Part shown: piece by piece, positions 8,572-16,400 of the stretch
Position numbering within the stretch: the stretch's first letter is position 1
Layout of the letters: every line of letters starts with the position of its first letter
NCBI RefSeq assembly: GCF_027912495.1
Contig: NZ_CP115463.1
Span: forward strand, 3,360,501-3,424,500
Direction of reading: 5' to 3'
Source: Caulobacter sp. NIBR1757
GTDB taxonomy: Bacteria > Pseudomonadota > Alphaproteobacteria > Caulobacterales > Caulobacteraceae
DNA length: 64,000 nucleotides
Made by a program: the position numbers and the translations under genes
The notes under the pieces: generated by a model
What the model was told of the DNA's origin: nothing
Seen by the model: the letters and a program-made list of their open reading frames with translations, nothing else
Databases searched by the model: none

Positions 8572-9892
8572 CAGTTGCGGTCCTGCTTGGGCTTGTAGAC
8601 CGGAACCGTCGGCCGCGGCGCGACGGGCGCCGGTCCTGGAGCGACAACGGGCGGAGAGTCCAGCCCGGCTGGCGTCGGCGTCAGCGGAACCGGCGCCACC
8701 TCGGCGACCGGCATTTTGATGCCCTCGCCGAACACCACCAGATCGACGTCATTGTCGAGGGCCGCGATGATGACGATCGGTGTCGGCGTCGGCGACGACG
8801 GCTGGACCTGCGACACGACCACGGGGGGTGTTGCGGGCGGCGGCGGCGGCGGCGGGGGCGGCGCGGCGATGATCGTCCCGGTCGTGCGGAAGGTGGAGAC
8901 GCAGCAGGATCCGGCCAGGACGTACTGGTCGGCGTTGGGGCCGGCCAGGGTGTAGCCGCTGTAGGTGATGCCGACGCTGGTTCCGACGCCGGGGCTGTCG
9001 AAGGTGGCCACGGCGCCGGGGCCGGCGACGAGGGTGACGCCGACCGGCGCGCCCGAGCCAGGTGTCCTGTTGAAGCCGGTCAGGACCGTGGCGGTCGTGC
9101 CGTCCTCCACCCGTCCGCCGTTCGGAAACAGCAGCATCCGCTGGGTCAGGGTCGCGCCCTCGGTCAGGACGAAGTTGGTCGAGAAGTCGGTCGGCGCGGC
9201 GTAGGAAGCGGGGTTGTAGGCGATCGTGGTCGGGGCGACGGTCACCGTGGTCGGCGGCGCCAGCGGGCTGAAGATGATCGTCCCGCCGCCCACGCCGGGT
9301 CCGGTTCCGTCGGCCCCGGCGATCAGGGTCAGGCCGACGGGCAGGCCCAGGCTCTGGGCCGGAATGGTCGTGCCCCGCGTCAGGGTGACGGCGGCGTCGA
9401 TATGGACGTCGTGGCCGGCGCAGAGGGCGATGTTGCCGTCGGTGGTGGTGAGGGCGTGGAACACCCGAACGTCCCGACCGCCGGACAGCAGGATGCTGCC
9501 GTTGGTCGTGGTCAGCGGGGCATTGACGATCACATCGCGGCCGCAGCAGGCCAGGATGTTGCCGCGGGTGGCGGTGATCGGGGCGTTGATGACCAGGTCG
9601 CGCACGGCCAGGAAGGTCAGGGTGGTCGGCTCGCCCGAGGCGGTCCAGGCGATGGCGTCGTTGACGAAGATGTCGCCGGCCCCCGGCTGGGCGGCGCCCG
9701 GCCCGGTGACGGTGCCTGGGCCGCGAAGGCCAGCGGCAGGGAGGCGGCGAGGCCGAACAGGGCCAGTCGGGACAGGCGGCGCATCGGCGGCGGGCGGGGG
9801 GCGGCAGAACGGCCGGTCGGCAGATGGGCGGGGGAAATCATGGCGCTATCCTTGTCGAATTTGATCGGGGGGCGATCGCGGGGGGCGGGCAT
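8571..9892 (-). pseudogene. Frameshifted TpsA-like (filamentous haemagglutinin/adhesin-type) secreted protein
   Basis: The 5' part (ATG 9892) encodes a long basic N-region and a signal peptide ('RRLSRLALFGLAASLPLAFAA'). The frame then ends prematurely, while the -1 frame continues 'GTVTGPGAAQPGAGDIFVN' into a ~370-residue repetitive beta-helix-like body ('DLVINAPITATRGNIL', 'DVIVNAPLTTTNGSILL'), an MBG/YDG-like module, a proline run and a Pro-rich tail ending at 8571. Restoring one base near 9720-9730 joins the two. The N-terminal TPS secretion domain expected in TpsA proteins is not evident, suggesting an internal deletion as well. The start overlaps the stop of the TpsB remnant (TGATG), so this was a TpsB-TpsA operon. 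Confidence 0.65.
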
Positions 9893-10014
9893 CAGAACTG
9901 CTTGGTGATCTGGAACCAGGCGCGGCCGTCGGCGTCCGGGCCCGAGGTGGTCGCCGCGTCGCCCAGCTTGCGGGCGTAGGAAACGCTGACGATCAGCGCC
10001 TCGACCTGTTGCAC
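9892..10014 (-). pseudogene. 3' remnant of a ShlB/FhaC/HecB-type two-partner-secretion transporter
   Basis: The last ~40 codons read as a C-terminal outer-membrane strand: 'EALIVSVSYARKLGD', then 'ADGRAWFQITKQF' ending in Phe, as TpsB barrels do. The stop codon overlaps the ATG of the TpsA-like gene (TGATG). Further upstream the same frame is only the antisense shadow of the carboxymuconolactone decarboxylase gene, so the rest of the transporter has been lost. The assignment rests on the C-terminal pattern plus the adjacent TpsA-like gene. Confidence 0.5.
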
Positions 10015-10176
10015 CGGAACGTGCGCAAGTACGGGACGATCTCCAACACCGTGGCGGCGGCGCTGCCGTTGACCGGCACGATCCGCCGGCGCGGGTAGCG
10101 GCCGAGTGACGCCACGGCGCCGTTGCGCCGCGCCGGCGGCTGGCGCCTGATGGCGGAAAACCCGGAGGATCCGCCC

Positions 10177-10710
10177 ATGTCCCGCCTGCCGCTCGCCGAG
10201 CCCGACGCCCTGCCGCCCTACCTCAAGGCCATCCACGACGCGACGCCGGAGGAGAACTGGCTGGGCCGCAACTTTGCCAAGGCCTTCGCCCCGGCCCCGG
10301 ACCTGGTCCAGGCCTACCAGGCCTTCTACCACCCCTGGCACACGGGCGGCGCCGGCCTGCTGTCGGCCCGGCTGAAGGAACTGATCCGCCTGCGCATCGC
10401 CACCCTCAACGGCTGCGTGCTGTGCAAGAGCGTGCGCATGGCGCCGGACACGGTGAGCGAGGACGAGGCGGCGCGCGGCGTCGACGCGCCGGACGGGGAA
10501 GGCTTCACGGCGCGGGAGCGGGCGGCGATCCGCTTTGCCGAGAAGATGGCGGTGGATCACCACAACATCGACGACGAGGACGTGGCGGCGATGCGGGCGC
10601 TGTTCTCGGACGCGGAGTTCCTGGAGCTGTCGATGATGGCGGGGCAGTACATCGGGTTTGGGCGGGTGCTGGCGATGCTGCAGCTGGAGGTGGCCAGCTG
10701 CCCGATCTGA
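10177..10710 (+). CDS. Carboxymuconolactone decarboxylase (AhpD-like) family protein
   Basis: A 177-residue AhpD-fold protein. The family CxxC is 'NGCVLCKSVRM' (Cys80 and Cys83), but the His usually found three residues after the second Cys is Arg, so AhpD-type peroxidase chemistry may be altered. 'TARERAAIRFAEKMAVDHHNI' and 'EFLELSMMAGQYIGFGRVLAML' are the usual helices of this fold. ATG 10177 is chosen over 10123 because GGAGG at 10164-10168 gives 8-nt spacing and the family N-terminus begins there. The 3' half is duplicated as a decayed copy at 12516-12855. Confidence 0.9.
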   Translation: MSRLPLAEPDALPPYLKAIHDATPEENWLGRNFAKAFAPAPDLVQAYQAFYHPWHTGGAGLLSARLKELIRLRIATLNGCVLCKSVRMAPDTVSEDEAARGVDAPDGEGFTARERAAIRFAEKMAVDHHNIDDEDVAAMRALFSDAEFLELSMMAGQYIGFGRVLAMLQLEVASCPI

Positions 10711-10988
10711 CGGGGCGCCGCTATCGAAGCGGCAGACCATTGTACCAGCCGCGGCGCCCGCCAGGGTGTCAACGGCCCATCCGGGATTCCGGGGGCCCGG
10801 CGCCGGGCGGTGGGCAAGGCGCCTGAAATCGTTGAGGTTTGCGTGGCGCAGGGCGCGGGGAATGTGGGCGCCGGCGTAGGCGCGGCGTTGGCGCCGGGGC
10901 GGGGAATGTAGGCGCCGGGCGCGGCGCCGGCACCTACGCCGGGGCCGGCGGCGGCGTTTAGCGGCGTCCGGGGCCCGAAACCAAGATG

Positions 10989-11006
10989 AATATGTCTAGA
11001 CATATT
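10989..11006. promoter_or_regulatory. Perfect 18-bp palindrome, candidate operator
   Basis: AATATGTCTAGACATATT is a perfect AT-rich palindrome in a very GC-rich setting. It lies ~51 bp upstream of a -10-like GATAAT (11058-11063) and 113 bp upstream of the terminase-like gene. An extended copy occurs at 61958-61981. The GTCTAGAC core resembles operators of GntR-family repressors, but no cognate regulator was identified. Confidence 0.55.
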
Positions 11007-11057
11007 GCCCGGGGCCTTGGCGGGGCTGGTTTTTTCGCTGGCGCCAGGGCGGCGTGG

Positions 11058-11080
11058 GATAATGGTCTGCCGCTTCGATA
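11058..11080 (+). promoter_or_regulatory. Promoter-like motif: extended -10 followed by conserved leader
   Basis: TGG-GATAAT looks like an extended -10 box. It is followed six bases later by CCGCTTCGA. The same layout (TATAAT-N6-CCGCTTCGA) occurs on the minus strand at 61741-61761 upstream of dctA, in both cases about 56-60 nt before the start codon. No convincing TTGACA is present at -35. This is the outer half of the inverted repeat, so promoter and repeat-end interpretations overlap. Confidence 0.4.
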
Positions 11081-11119
11081 AGGCGGCCCCCTCCCCTCTT
11101 CGCCATCCCCGGAGCCGCC

Positions 11120-11731
11120 ATGACCGCGACAAACGCACCCTCGTCCCAGCCGCGCGCGCTGAGCCCCAGGCAGCTGCGGTTCGTGCAGGAACTGCGGCGC
11201 GACGGTCAGGCCACGCCGGCGGCGCGGCGCGCCGGCTACAGCCAGCGGTCCGCCCGCTGGGCCGCTTACCGGCTGATGCGCGATCCTCGCGTCCAGGCCC
11301 TGCTGGCGCCGCCGCCCGCCCCGGTCCCGAGCCCCGACCCGGACGCCTACGTCCCGGCCGACAAGGCGACCGGCGCCTGGGCCCTGGCCGAGTTGAAGGC
11401 GGTGGCCGCCGGCAACATCCTCGACTTCGCCATCGTGCGGCCGGACGGCGCCCTGGAGGTCGACCTGGCCCGGCTGGAGCGCAGCCGCACCGCCGCCGTG
11501 CGCGAGGTCACCGTCCTCGAGAAGATCGCGCCGGACGGCGCCGTCACCCGCCTCACCCGCCTGAAACTGGCCGACAAGTCCCTGGCCCTGTCGCGGCTGC
11601 TGCGGGCTGCCAACCTGCGGCTGGAGGGCCACCAGGAGGGCGTGTGGATGGGCCAGAACGCGGTGGCGCGGCTGGACGAGAAGAGGCTCCTGCGGTGGGT
11701 GAAGCGCAGGCGGGAGGAGGAGGGGCTGTGA
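11120..11731 (+). CDS. Orphan phage-type terminase small subunit-like protein
   Basis: A 203-residue protein whose N-terminal ~55 residues match the helix-turn-helix of terminase small subunits ('SPRQLRFVQELRRDGQATPA', 'ARRAGYSQRSARWAAYRLMR', 'DPRVQALLA'). A second part follows with 'ALAELKAVAAGNILDFAIVR' and 'ADKSLALSRLLRAANL', which fits the oligomerisation/C-terminal region of the same family. In phages this subunit recognises viral DNA for packaging. No large terminase, portal or capsid gene is nearby, so it is an orphan. The start has GGAG at 11111-11114 with 5-nt spacing. A domesticated DNA-binding protein or a prophage remnant are both possible. Confidence 0.75.
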   Translation: MTATNAPSSQPRALSPRQLRFVQELRRDGQATPAARRAGYSQRSARWAAYRLMRDPRVQALLAPPPAPVPSPDPDAYVPADKATGAWALAELKAVAAGNILDFAIVRPDGALEVDLARLERSRTAAVREVTVLEKIAPDGAVTRLTRLKLADKSLALSRLLRAANLRLEGHQEGVWMGQNAVARLDEKRLLRWVKRRREEEGL

Positions 11732-11785
11732 CGGGGATCGACGGGCGCGATTGCCGGGCCGGCGAACCGCGTTAGGCTGGCGCCC

Positions 11786-12214
11786 ATGCAGAGCCTCGCC
11801 CCCGCCTACCTCTCCGCCCTCGCCACCCAGCTGGGGGGCCTGAGCGCCTTCCTCGGCGGCTTCGCGGCGACCTTCCTGGGCACCTTGCTGGCCCTGGGCG
11901 GCCGGCGCCGGAGGACGACCGGCGTGGCCATCGGCTTCGCGGCCGCCGCCTCGGCCGCCTTCATCGTCTGCGTCGTGGCCTCGACGGCCCTGGTCGCCGT
12001 GCTCCACCCGGAGGCCCCGCAGGCCGCCCGCGCCATCGGCACGGACGGCGCCCGCGTCCTCCTGACCCTCAGCTTCGTCCTCGGCCTCTACACCCTGCTG
12101 GCCAGCCTGGGCCTCAGCGGCTGGTCCCGCTCCAGGAGCACGGGCCTGACGACCAGCATCGCGGCGGGGGTGGGGGCGGTGCTGGCGACGGGGCTGGTGT
12201 TGGCGATGGGGTGA
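11786..12214 (+). CDS. Hypothetical integral membrane protein (about four TM helices)
   Basis: A 142-residue, Ala/Leu-rich protein with predicted hydrophobic segments at about residues 8-36, 46-70, 88-112 and 120-141. It has a basic 'GGRRRRTTG' loop after the first segment, placing that loop in the cytoplasm. No family was recognised. It lies 54 bp after the terminase-like gene on the same strand in a region otherwise poor in conserved genes. Codon use is strongly GC-rich like the neighbours, so nothing marks it as recently acquired. Confidence 0.6.
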   Translation: MQSLAPAYLSALATQLGGLSAFLGGFAATFLGTLLALGGRRRRTTGVAIGFAAAASAAFIVCVVASTALVAVLHPEAPQAARAIGTDGARVLLTLSFVLGLYTLLASLGLSGWSRSRSTGLTTSIAAGVGAVLATGLVLAMG

Positions 12215-12296
12215 GGGGTGGGCGCGGGATTGGCGCGAGGCCCGCCCGCCGGCGAAAGCCGCGTGTCGGCCGGGCCCCGGGGTGTAGGCTCACCCC

Positions 12297-12485
12297 ATGC
12301 CCATCGACCTGCCCGAGCCGCCCCCGCCGCCGCACCCCGCCGACCTCATCAGCCAGGCGCTGGCCGACGGCCAGGCCGCGATCGACCACCTGAAAGCCGC
12401 CGCCTCGGGCAGCACCGACGCCGCCGAGGCCCTGGCGGATCTGGCGCGGCTGGCGGGTGAGGGGGCGGGGGTGGAGGGGGACTGA
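12297..12485 (+). CDS. Small hypothetical protein (62 aa)
   Basis: A short frame beginning with 'MPIDLPEPPPPPHPADLISQ' and continuing as an Ala-rich amphipathic helix ('ALADGQAAIDHLKAAASG'). It starts 82 bp after the membrane-protein gene and ends just before the decayed decarboxylase copy. There is no clear Shine-Dalgarno sequence and no recognised family. The charge periodicity of the helix and position in line with the two upstream genes make it plausible but unproven. Confidence 0.35.
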   Translation: MPIDLPEPPPPPHPADLISQALADGQAAIDHLKAAASGSTDAAEALADLARLAGEGAGVEGD

Positions 12486-12515
12486 CGCCGGCGGGGCTGG
12501 CGACCGCGGTCTCGC

Positions 12516-12855
12516 CTGAAGGCGCCGATCCGGCTGCGCATCGCCACCCGGGGCGGCTGCGTGCTGTGCAAGAGCGTACGCATGGCGCTCAGACACGGTG
12601 AGCGAGGACGAGGCGGCGCGCGGCGTCGACGACCCGGACGCGGAGGGCTTCACAGCGCGGGAGCGGGCGGCGATCCGCTTTGCCGAGAAGATGGCGGTGG
12701 ATCACCACAACATCGGCGACGACGACGTGGCGGCGATGCGGGGGCTGTTCTCGGACGCGGAGTTCCTGGAGCTGTCGATGATGGCGGGGCAGTACATCGG
12801 CTTCGGCCGGGTGCTGGCGATGCTGCAGCTGGAGGTGGCGAGTTGTCCGGTGTGA
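12516..12855 (+). pseudogene. Decayed second copy of the carboxymuconolactone decarboxylase gene
   Basis: This stretch matches the 3' half of the gene at 10177-10710. From 12594 to the TGA at 12853-12855 it is nearly the same base for base and encodes 'TARERAAIRFAEKMAVDHHN' and the final ASCPV. Upstream, the CxxC segment (CVLCKSVRMA) is still legible, but a one-base insertion near 12588-12592 puts it in a different frame, and before about 12515 the similarity fades. No start codon in frame gives the full domain. It is best read as an old duplication, partly refreshed at the 3' end, now untranslatable as a whole. It stops 5 bp from the BRCT gene's stop codon. Confidence 0.85.
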
Positions 12856-12860
12856 GGGGT

Positions 12861-13466
12861 TTACCCGAGGTGTTCGGCCCAATGCTGTTCCGAGACGATG
12901 GCGATGGGCTTGCCCTCGTCTCGCCATTCCGTAGCCCGAATAATCTTGTTGCCGAATGAGGAATGTTTCCAAGACTCGGTCGCGTAGGCTCCGATGACTA
13001 GGACCTGGGTTTTCTGTGTGAGGCTACCCGCTACGCCGCCCCGATCTGCTACGGCTTGCTCACAGTGTTTTCGCTGACCGAAGAGGAAGGTGCCTGTGAA
13101 ACTGTACGTGATCCCTTGAAACGTTAACGGCGGGGCCGGGTCGCACAAAGGAAGCGTCGACGATTTCAGTACCTCGCCAAGTTCAAAGTCACGGTCGGAA
13201 AAGCTGTTCAATGTTTCCAGCAGTGCCGTTTTTTCCTCAGCATCCAGAATCCCATCCGCGAGGACGTCATTGATGCGCTGGTAGAGGGTCCGAATTACCG
13301 GTTGCTCACTAATCGAGAGATTTGCGGCCAGCCATTTTTGGAGGAACTGGACCTCCGCGATGTTGAGGTCGCCGTCTGCTGCGATCCCACGCGCAAGTCC
13401 GATTAGTTCGTCAATTTGACGAGATGTAAGCCGATCGCCTCCAAGGCGATTGAGCAACTCATCCAT
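12861..13466 (-). CDS. BRCT-domain protein with N-terminal TerB-like helical domain
   Basis: A 201-residue protein. Residues ~1-100 are helical with 'GLARGIAADGDLNIAEVQFL' and 'INDVLADGILDAEEKTALL', a pattern like TerB/tellurite-type acidic helical domains. Residues ~115-195 form a BRCT domain of the DNA-ligase type ('SFTGTFLFGQRKHCEQAV', 'DRGGVAGSLTQKTQVLVIG', then a C-terminal 'PIAIVSEQHWAEHL'). BRCT domains bind DNA ends or phosphopeptides. The start lies 12 bp after the stop of the giant helicase gene, with AAGGGAG as ribosome-binding site overlapping that stop, so the two form an operon. Its G+C is visibly lower than the flanks. Partnership in defence or repair is inferred from the operon. 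Confidence 0.85.
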   Translation of the reverse strand: MDELLNRLGGDRLTSRQIDELIGLARGIAADGDLNIAEVQFLQKWLAANLSISEQPVIRTLYQRINDVLADGILDAEEKTALLETLNSFSDRDFELGEVLKSSTLPLCDPAPPLTFQGITYSFTGTFLFGQRKHCEQAVADRGGVAGSLTQKTQVLVIGAYATESWKHSSFGNKIIRATEWRDEGKPIAIVSEQHWAEHLG

Positions 13467-13478
13467 TGTTATACTCCC

Positions 13479-16400
13479 TTAGGAAAAATGGTCCCTAACG
13501 TAGTCTGCGACTTGGCTCAGCGGTATTTCCGGCGAAGATGCGCCGGCTCTGACGATCAAGCGCTCCACAGGCGGGCCATTGGTCTCCGAAAGGGCCAAAT
13601 AAGTCGGCGTGCGGGACCGCTTCACATCGACCCGGCAGATCAATTGGTCGCCCAGGATCGGATAGCTCACCGATACGCAGCCCGCCCGGAAGCCTTCCGA
13701 GAACCGGTCCTTGATCAGATTAGTCAGATGAAGTTCGAAGCGATCGCGAATACCACCAAAGCTGTCGAGGTCTGGTTCCAAGCCACGCACGACGCCATCA
13801 TCGCTCACTCCGATCAGCAACGTGCCGCCGCGGTGATTGGTGAAGGCTGCGATCGCCTTCATGGCTGCGTCTTCGAGTTTCCGATTGATCGTGCCCTGGC
13901 GCAAATCCCACCTCAGTGTTTCCTTGAACTCCAGCCGCTCGCCCTCTCCTTCCGCGATCAAAGTTTCGAGGGAGGCCTTCTCCGGTTCGCGTCGTTGCTC
14001 CGGGGCATTAGGGCCGACGTCAATCAGAGTATCTCTCCGGATCAGAACGTCGCGTTCCAACGCGCGATTCAAGACGTCAGCCAGCACCTCACGAAGTTGA
14101 GCGCTGGTTGCCTTGAACCCGAGGGCGCGAGCCACCGCCTGGAAGGCCTGTTCTTCCGTAGCGCCGAAGTTTCGAGAGACGATCTGGATCAGTCCGCATT
14201 CAATCTCGGTCGGCGGTAGCATGTCAGGCCGGCGCAAAGTCGCAGAAGCCGCAACGCTGCGATCCCTCACCTTTATCTGAGCGCCAGGGATCGAAAGGAA
14301 TTCACCGTCGGCGATAATCCGCCCCTGGCGACGTGATACCTCGACCGCACGTCGAATCGCCTCACGAATTCGCCCACCAGCCCGTCCAGCGCCCCACGCC
14401 GTACGAATCCTGACGACGACCTCATCGAAATGAACTGGCCCTTCGCCTTCGACAACAGCCTCGGCGAGCTGGGACAAGATGCCGGTCGGCGCCTCATGTA
14501 TTTCGACATAGACATGCGATGGTCTGACAACGGGAACCTCGACATAGGCTACCGACAAGCCGGCGTCGGCCTCAGAAACGCCAACCAGCCCCATCTCCGT
14601 GACGTCCTCCCTTTCGACCGAGATGATTTCATAGGCAGGTAGCCGGGCCGCCGCTGCCACTCCTTCTCGAGCAAGCTCGACCTTGGCCGCCTCAACGGCG
14701 GCAATGACTCTGTCCAGTTGCTCCTGTGGGCGTTTGAACCAGTCTCCGCTCCAGATGCGATGGACGAACCAACCCTGCCCTTCCAACACGCTTCGGCGAA
14801 GGCGGTCACGATCACGCGCCGACCTCGCGCCGCGATAGGACGGTCCGTCGCATTCCACCGCCAGCAGATACCGATCCGGATGGTCCGCCGAGGCGATGGC
14901 GATGTCCACAAACAGGCCGGAGACTCCGACATTCCGATGGACCTGAAAGCCCCGAGCGTGAACGGCTTGGGCCACTTCATCCTCGAACACGGACTGTCGA
15001 TCCCGCCCGACCGACTCCGCCAGTGACATTCGCCCGGTCCGGGCGAAATGCATGAACAATTTCAGGGCGAAGACACCCTTGCGAGACGATGCGAAGTCCG
15101 GATCGATGTCTTCGTCGGTCATCGACGAGAAAACCTCGCATCGCCGCTTTGCGCGGCTGATCAGGACGTTCAATCGACGCTCACCGCCCTCCTGGCCTAC
15201 CGGGCCAAAGCGCATGGGCGGCCGGGCGCCGAGGGCCGTCGGTCCGTAGCCAATCGAAATCAGAATGACATCCCGTTCGTCGCCCTGGACGTTTTCCAGG
15301 TTCTTCACGAAGAACGGCTCCGTTGGGTGAGCCTGAAAGAAGGCCTCGTCAGCGGCCGACAGCTGGCGACGCATCAGTTCAAGTTGCTCAAGAATCGCCT
15401 TTCGCTGAGCAACCGAGAAGGCGACAACTCCAAGAGACAGTTCGGGCGTCGTTTTGGCGTGATGGATGATGGCACCGGCAACAACCTTGGCCTCGACCGG
15501 GTTGGTCCGGGTCGTGCCCGTTTCGAAGACGCCATTCTTCACGTGATGGAAGCGCAGGCCGAGCCCCGACTGCGCCGTGTAGGGGCTCGGTATGATGACC
15601 AGCTTGTTCTCATAGAACTGCCGGTTGGAGATCGCGATCAACGACTCATGCCGGCTGCGATAGTGCCAGCGCAACATACGGGTCGGCAGGCCCCGAGCCG
15701 TGAACAGACCCAGGATGCTTTCGATATCGGCGACCTTTGCCGCGCCATCATCGTCGTCGCCGTCCGCCTGGCCGGTCATCTTTGAGAAGAAGGAGGTTGG
15801 CGGAAGCTGCTGCGGATCGCCGACAACGACGACTTGGCCGCACCGAGCGATAGCGCCCAACGCATCCACCGGCTGAATCTGGCTGGCTTCGTCCATGACC
15901 AGCAGGTCGAACTTCAACGCACCGGGCGGCAGGAACTGAGCGACAGAAAGCGGGCTCATCATGAAGACCGGCTTCAGGGCCTGAACAGGCTGCGCAGCCT
16001 TCTGCATCAACTGCCGTATCGGCATGTGACCGCGCCTACGTGCCATTTCCGACTTCAGAACCCCGAGCGGTCCCACGGCTCCACCGCCAACTGGCGGCAT
16101 ACGCTGGTGATGCATTCGCGCAACCTGGCCGGCAGCGGCGCGGATGCGCTGGCGATCGAGGTCGACGAACTCGCGCACCCGTCGGCCGTGGATTTCCCCA
16201 TCGAATGTTGCGAGCTCGGGATCGGCGTCTATCTGCTGCTCTAAAACTGCCTCGAAGAATGCCTGCTCGAAGTCGCCGCGCGCCGCGGCCGGCGGCAGGG
16301 TTCCATCGTGAAGCCGGGCGACAAGGTCGCCAAGGCCAAGCGAGATCGCTTCACGCGCCCTGGCGCGATAGCCAACCCAGGACGTCAGCGCCTCACCACC

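Larger units (their letters stand above)
10722..11080. repeat. Intergenic element bounded by 20-bp perfect inverted repeats
   Basis: TATCGAAGCGGCAGACCATT at 10722-10741 recurs as its exact reverse complement at 11061-11080. Between them lie GC-rich nested repeats ('GGGAATGT(G/A)GGCGCCGG' twice, at about 10858 and 10902, and a GGCGCCGGCGTAGG-type arm inverted near 10930) and the palindrome at 10989-11006. No ORF with coding character fills this ~0.4 kb gap between the decarboxylase and the terminase-like gene. A related motif with a palindrome also occurs at 61741-61981. It could be a MITE-like element, or a promoter/leader module duplicated in inverted orientation; no target-site duplication was identified. 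Confidence 0.6.

Noticed and set aside
5699-8647. 982-residue extended version of the TonB receptor
   Set aside because: The extra N-terminus is antisense/out-of-frame sequence of the L,D-transpeptidase gene; the receptor's signal peptide begins at 7843 or 7810.
10015-10740. Upstream part of the minus-strand frame ending in the TpsB remnant
   Set aside because: It is the antisense of the carboxymuconolactone decarboxylase gene; only the last ~40 codons look like TpsB.
11120-12500. Prophage or gene-transfer-agent cluster around the terminase-like gene
   Set aside because: No large terminase, portal, capsid, tail, lysis or integrase gene nearby.
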